Origin: Candidatus Corynebacterium faecipullorum
GTDB lineage: Bacteria; Actinomycetota; Actinomycetes; Mycobacteriales; Mycobacteriaceae
Assembly (NCBI GenBank): GCA_019114925.1
Contig: DXEO01000192.1
Span: 1 to 9,225, forward strand
Direction: 5' to 3'
Length of the DNA: 9,225 bases
A program made the translations under genes and the position numbers. Under the pieces are notes generated by a model, which was not told the DNA's origin, ran no database searches, and saw only the letters and a list, made by a program, of their open reading frames with translations. Positions 6,486 through 9,225 of this stretch are shown here, one piece after another; positions within the stretch are counted from its first letter, which is position 1, and every line of letters begins with the position of its first letter.

Positions 6486-7169
6486 CTAGACCAGGCCGAG
6501 CTCCTTGAGGCGCTCCTCCGGATCGTCCTGGTCCGTAGAGATCATCTGCTGCATGATGAGGCCCTCATCGTTGTCAACGACGGTGAGGATGGCGGTGTTG
6601 CCCAGCATGGACCAGCCCACGACGCGGTTGCCGCTGTCCTCGATGACGCGGGAGCTGCGCAGCTCGGTGAGCACCTGGGTGGTCTGGGAAGCCTTGGTCT
6701 TGGACTTGAAGAACTGGAACTGTCCCACCTCGGAGCCGGAGCAGTTGAAAGAATCCGTTACGCCATTGGGATCGCAGCGATCGAATTGCGCGAAGATCTC
6801 CTCTGGGACGAGGCCGCCAAAGATCTCATAAGCCTGCTCCACAGAGTCGGTGAACTTGCCGCTGGGCTCAGCGGACTCGCTGGCGTCCTTGTCTTTGTCC
6901 TTCCGAGCAGTGGAGCTTCCTGCTGTCGAGGATTCATCCTCCGCCTCCGAGCTGTCTGCAGACTCGGAGGCGCCGGGAGTAGTCGTCTCGGATTCCTCGG
7001 CGGAGGTGGCCGGGGCCGGCGCGCTGGTCTTCTCCGCGGCGGTGGTGGTTGCTTCGCTCGCAGGCGCTGGTTCAGGGGAGGGGGTATCGTCCTTCCCACA
7101 TGCGGTGAGCAGGCAGCCGGTGGCAAGCACGGCCGAAGCTGCGGCGGTGAAGCGGGATGTCAAGCGCAC
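6486..7169 (-). CDS. Secreted lipoprotein of unknown function with long Ser/Thr/Glu linker
   Basis: With the GTG start at 7169 the 227-residue product has a textbook lipoprotein signal: MRLTSR, a hydrophobic stretch, and the lipobox LTAC with the lipidated Cys at 24. Residues 25-104 form a low-complexity linker of Ser, Thr, Ala, Pro, Glu and Asp ending in a KDKDKD run. Residues 105-227 look globular (KFTDSVEQAYEIFGGLVPEE, then FDRC...FNCSGSE, then NRVVGWSMLGNTAILTVVDND). C132 and C143 lie 11 residues apart and could form a disulfide outside the membrane. I do not recognise the domain. The frame is open to an ATG at 7226, but that adds 19 residues before the signal peptide and ignores the AGAGGAG site 6 nt before the GTG. 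It shares orientation with the PPA1309-like gene upstream (77-nt gap) and faces the Lon-like protease gene with a 4-nt gap. Confidence 0.85.
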   Translation of the reverse strand: MRLTSRFTAAASAVLATGCLLTACGKDDTPSPEPAPASEATTTAAEKTSAPAPATSAEESETTTPGASESADSSEAEDESSTAGSSTARKDKDKDASESAEPSGKFTDSVEQAYEIFGGLVPEEIFAQFDRCDPNGVTDSFNCSGSEVGQFQFFKSKTKASQTTQVLTELRSSRVIEDSGNRVVGWSMLGNTAILTVVDNDEGLIMQQMISTDQDDPEERLKELGLV

Positions 7170-7175
7170 GAGAGA

Positions 7176-7182
7176 CTCCTCT
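7176..7182 (-). promoter_or_regulatory. Ribosome binding site deciding the lipoprotein start
   Basis: AGAGGAG on the minus strand, 6 nt before GTG at 7169. This places the start directly before a normal lipoprotein signal peptide and argues against the longer open frame from 7226. Confidence 0.75.
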
Positions 7183-7193
7183 ATCAATTGCGA

Positions 7194-7214
7194 GCTCAGC
7201 CCCGAGAGCTGAGC
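7194..7214 (-). promoter_or_regulatory. Hairpin in the lipoprotein 5' leader
   Basis: Perfect 7-bp arms GCTCAGC / GCTGAGC (7194-7200 and 7208-7214) enclose a 7-nt loop, 11 nt upstream of the lipoprotein ribosome site. A TAAACT box on the minus strand (7241-7236) could start a transcript near 7229, which would put the hairpin in a ~60-nt leader. No T-run follows on either strand, so it is not a standard intrinsic terminator; an operator or an mRNA stability/processing element are the alternatives. Confidence 0.4.
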
Positions 7215-7246
7215 GCTAATGGCCACTGCATTCTGAGTTTAGTCGA

Positions 7247-7837
7247 TTAGAGCATTTCCTCCGGATCTTGCTCCAACCCGTAGCGCAGGGCGGCGATGAC
7301 CCCAGGTGCCACATTCGGCCCGCCACGCAGTTGGATATCGTCCTCCGCGAAGGGGCCGGCCTCCGCCAGTTCTTCCTCGGTGGGGCGTAGCTGCAAAAGC
7401 GTGAGCTCGGCGCCATCGTCATCGAAACTCTCCGCATCGGCTGTGGAGCTTCCGTCCAGGGCGGTGGCCCGCAGGACTCCGGAGAAGAGGCGTGCGGGGC
7501 GGGCGTCGCCAAGCGCGGCGTCCGAGGTGTCCTTGAACATGATCTCCTGTGCCAGGATGACGCCGGCGATCTCTCGCGGCCATGCTAGCCGCGAGACGTA
7601 GTCCGCGAGGTGCTCCGAGCCCGGTTCGATGCCTTCCGGCAATTCTTGCACTACGAGAGTGAGAGGAGAGGAGTCGTCGACGTCCCCAAGCTGGGCGGCC
7701 ACCAGTTCAGTGGGGACGAGAGCAAAAAGGGTAGGAGGTGCATCCCAGCCCTCGGCGTGGATGAAATCTACCGCCTCGCGCATGGCCTTGTTGAGCGCGC
7801 GGTGTACAGCAGGCTGGGGGGAAGGTTGGGAACTCAT
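7247..7837 (-). CDS. PPA1309-like conserved actinobacterial protein
   Basis: The 196-residue product is soluble with no signal peptide or membrane segment. It matches, from memory, the PPA1309 family of unknown function that sits beside UPF0182 genes in Actinobacteria. Supporting blocks are GWDAPPTLFALVPTELV (30-46), LAWPREIAGVILAQE (84-98), ARLFSGVLRAT (115-125) and a C-terminal PNVAPGVIAALRYGLEQ (174-190). An acidic insert (about 128-143) interrupts the strand-rich centre. No catalytic motif is visible. The ATG at 7837 has GAGGA (7847-7843) at a 5-nt spacing. It is divergent from the UPF0182 gene across 90 bp, so the two may be co-regulated, and lies upstream of the lipoprotein gene in the same orientation. 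The family assignment is by pattern memory only. Confidence 0.8.
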   Translation of the reverse strand: MSSQPSPQPAVHRALNKAMREAVDFIHAEGWDAPPTLFALVPTELVAAQLGDVDDSSPLTLVVQELPEGIEPGSEHLADYVSRLAWPREIAGVILAQEIMFKDTSDAALGDARPARLFSGVLRATALDGSSTADAESFDDDGAELTLLQLRPTEEELAEAGPFAEDDIQLRGGPNVAPGVIAALRYGLEQDPEEML

Positions 7838-7866
7838 AAGCGTCCTCGTTCGTTGACAGTCATAGT

Positions 7867-7885
7867 GCTTCTCTAGACTAGAAGC
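7867..7885. promoter_or_regulatory. Inverted repeat GCTTCT-N7-AGAAGC between divergent genes, candidate operator
   Basis: Perfect 6-bp arms (7867-7872 and 7880-7885) enclose CTAGACT; an offset perfect repeat TCTAG-A-CTAGA (7872-7882) is nested in it. A minus-strand TAGTCT (7880-7875), a possible -10 for the PPA1309-like gene, lies within it, and the -35 position for the rightward TATATT box (about 7873-7878) overlaps it. A regulator bound here could control both genes. No known operator consensus was recognised. Confidence 0.35.
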
Positions 7886-7895
7886 TTGATACCTC

Positions 7896-7901
7896 TATAT
7901 T
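7896..7901 (+). promoter_or_regulatory. Candidate -10 box for the UPF0182 gene
   Basis: TATATT lies 26 nt before the TTG start and 16 nt before the GGAG ribosome site, giving a leader of about 20 nt if transcription starts near 7908. The matching -35 position reads CTAGAC, a weak fit to TTGACA. Confidence 0.45.
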
Positions 7902-7917
7902 CGCACGACACTTGATT

Positions 7918-7921
7918 GGAG
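7918..7921 (+). promoter_or_regulatory. Ribosome binding site deciding a TTG start (UPF0182 gene)
   Basis: GGAG is followed by 6 nt and TTG at 7928. Another in-frame TTG at 7916 would overlap this site and has no ribosome site of its own, so 7928 is preferred. The resulting N-terminus (LASGLNRPTAPMKRPPK, first residue read as Met) aligns well with corynebacterial homologues from memory. Confidence 0.65.
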
Positions 7922-7927
7922 CTGGAG

Positions 7928-9225
7928 TTGGCTTCCGGACTCAACCGACCCACCGCCCCGATGAAACGTCCGCCCAAATTTCTCTCGTGGGTTGTCGCTA
8001 TCATCGCGGTCCTCTTGTTCATCGGCCCCATGTTGGTGGGCTTTTATACGGATTGGAAGTGGTTCGGCGCGATTGAGTACCGCGGGGTCTTCACCAAGAC
8101 CCTGATCACGCGCATCGTGCTCTTCCTCCTCTTCGGCCTCGTGGCAGCGGCTGTTACGTACGTAGCGGGCCTGATTGTGTGGCGAGGCCGCGGTGACTCG
8201 ATGGACATGGCGGATTTCAATTCCCCTGTCTATCAGTACCGCAAGTCCATTGAGAGCACGATGAGTGTCTTCCTCAAGGTCATCCCGGTCCTCGTCGGCG
8301 TTGTCTCTGGTCTTCTAGGCCAGGCAAACTGGCGAACCGTTATGCTCTTCCTCAATTCTCATGACTTTGGGGTGACGGACCCGCAGTTCAACCACGACCT
8401 TGGCTTCTATGCCTTCCGCTTGCCGGTGTGGTCAATGCTGGTCAGCGCTGCCTCCATGCTGGTCGCCGTGTGCTTCCTCATCGCACTTGTGGGGCACTAC
8501 ATTCTCGGCGGCATTCGCTTGGGCAATCGCGCCGCAGGCGTTCGCGGTTCGCTGTCGAAGGCGGCGCGCAGGCAGCTGGCCATAACCGGCGGTATTTGGA
8601 TGCTGCTCCAGGTGGCTGGCTACTGGCTGGGGCGCTACGAGTTGCTGTATAACCAGCACTCGTTGTTTACAGGTGGTTCCTACACGGATATCAATGCCTA
8701 CCTGCCGGCCAAGATCATTCTCATGATCATCGGTGTCTTCGTGGCCGTGGCGATCTTCTCTGCTGTGGTGATTAAGGATCTTCGCATCCCCGGCCTGGCA
8801 GTGGTCCTCATGGTGCTGTCCTCCTTGGTTATTGGCCAGGGTTGGCCGCTCATCATGGAGCGCTTCTCCGTTAACCCGAACCGCCAGGCTAAAGAGGCGG
8901 AGTCCATCTCCCGCAACATCGAGTCCACCCGTTTTGCCTATGGCCTCACCGATGACAAGGTGACCTACGAGGAGAATTGGGGTGCCGACGACGTCTCCGA
9001 TGACAAGGTTGCCTCGGATGATTCCACCATTTCCAACCTGCGCCTGCTGGACCCGGACATCCTGGCGCCGACGTTCACCCAGATGCAACAGCTGAAGAAC
9101 TTCTATGGCTTCCCAGAGACCCTGGCGATGGACCGCTATGAAATCGACGGCGAGCTGCGTGACTTCGTGGTCGCTGCCCGCGAGTTGGATCCGAATGAGC
9201 TGCAAGAAAACCAGCAGAACTGGAT
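7928..9225 (+). CDS. UPF0182 family membrane protein (3' end outside window)
   Basis: The frame is open from TTG 7928 to the window end, giving 432 residues of a protein that is usually close to 1,000 residues long. A short basic N-terminus (MKRPPK) is followed by about seven membrane segments: 20-41, 60-85, 113-131, 168-193, 216-234, 260-282 and 287-306. After these the chain becomes hydrophilic (ERFSVNPNRQAKEAESISRN...), the start of the large soluble region of the family. Family-typical blocks include FYTDWKWFG (39-47), HDFGVTDPQFNHDLGFYAF (145-163), SYTDINAYLPAKI (251-263), YEENWG and NFYGFPE. UPF0182 is a conserved actinobacterial integral membrane family with no established function. 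The gene is transcribed away from the PPA1309-like gene across 90 bp. No frameshift or premature stop is seen. Confidence 0.95.
   Translation, partial: MASGLNRPTAPMKRPPKFLSWVVAIIAVLLFIGPMLVGFYTDWKWFGAIEYRGVFTKTLITRIVLFLLFGLVAAAVTYVAGLIVWRGRGDSMDMADFNSPVYQYRKSIESTMSVFLKVIPVLVGVVSGLLGQANWRTVMLFLNSHDFGVTDPQFNHDLGFYAFRLPVWSMLVSAASMLVAVCFLIALVGHYILGGIRLGNRAAGVRGSLSKAARRQLAITGGIWMLLQVAGYWLGRYELLYNQHSLFTGGSYTDINAYLPAKIILMIIGVFVAVAIFSAVVIKDLRIPGLAVVLMVLSSLVIGQGWPLIMERFSVNPNRQAKEAESISRNIESTRFAYGLTDDKVTYEENWGADDVSDDKVASDDSTISNLRLLDPDILAPTFTQMQQLKNFYGFPETLAMDRYEIDGELRDFVVAARELDPNELQENQQNW

Noticed and set aside
6417..7250. 277-codon open frame on the plus strand
   Set aside because: It is antisense to the lipoprotein gene, whose signal peptide, lipobox and ribosome site are convincing; the antisense product is Gly/Arg-rich low complexity.
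7853..7858. Consensus TTGACA as a -35 box for the UPF0182 gene
   Set aside because: The only TAnnnT downstream at a near-suitable distance (TAGACT, 7874-7879) leaves a 15-bp spacer, shorter than usual, and the sequence is an overlap with the minus-strand leader; kept only as a weak alternative.
8432..9205. 257-codon open frame on the minus strand
   Set aside because: It is antisense to the UPF0182 gene, which has strong membrane segments and family motifs and simply runs off the window.

Overview
The window reads as a chromosomal housekeeping segment from a high-GC Actinobacterium, most likely the genus Corynebacterium. The grounds are the protein families present (NudC next to UvrD2, a DUF2342-type protein, an extracytoplasmic PDZ-Lon protease, a PPA1309-type protein, UPF0182), close resemblance of the UPF0182 N-terminus to corynebacterial versions I remember, frequent GTG/TTG starts, and TAnnnT -10 boxes set directly upstream of starts. 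I cannot name the species. No tRNA, rRNA, CRISPR, IS element, phage gene or recombinase is visible, and no non-coding stretch exceeds 93 bp.

Layout. (1) 1-456 (+): C-terminal part of a NudC-like NAD(H) diphosphatase, overlapping (2) 425-2479 (+): the SF1A helicase UvrD2 with a C-terminal HRDC domain. (3) 2486-3316 (-): an orphan E1-like 'cyclodehydratase' (TOMM C-protein-like) with a CxxC...CxxC zinc site. (4) 3390-3887 (+): a YgjP-type HELTH metallopeptidase. (5) 3884-5311 (-): a DUF2342 'zinc-dependent metalloprotease' family protein without an HExxH motif. (6) 5405-6481 (+): a membrane-anchored PDZ plus Lon-type Ser/Lys protease. (7) 6486-7169 (-): a lipoprotein with a long Ser/Thr/Glu-rich linker. 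(8) 7247-7837 (-): a PPA1309-like protein. (9) 7928-9225 (+): N-terminal 432 residues of a UPF0182 multi-membrane protein running off the window.

The architecture is very compact. Three convergent pairs meet with gaps of 6 and 4 nt or with a 4-nt overlap made of the palindrome CTAG, which supplies TAG stops on both strands. Three divergent intergenic regions of 73-93 bp hold the promoters. Three genes (4, 5, 6) have a TAnnnT box 7-8 nt before an ATG/GTG and no Shine-Dalgarno, which suggests leaderless transcripts. The rest have good ribosome binding sites that settle non-ATG or shortened starts.

How the genes may fit together: NudC/UvrD2 look translationally coupled (NAD(H)/NAD-RNA turnover and DNA repair). 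The Lon-like protease, lipoprotein and UPF0182 protein all face the cell envelope, so an envelope-maintenance role is a reasonable but unproven guess. I see no clear new defence or mobile system. The most interesting points are the stand-alone TOMM-like protein, the degenerate metalloprotease motif in the DUF2342 protein, a His-for-Cys swap in the UvrD2 zinc motif, an altered NudC specificity motif and the run of candidate leaderless promoters.
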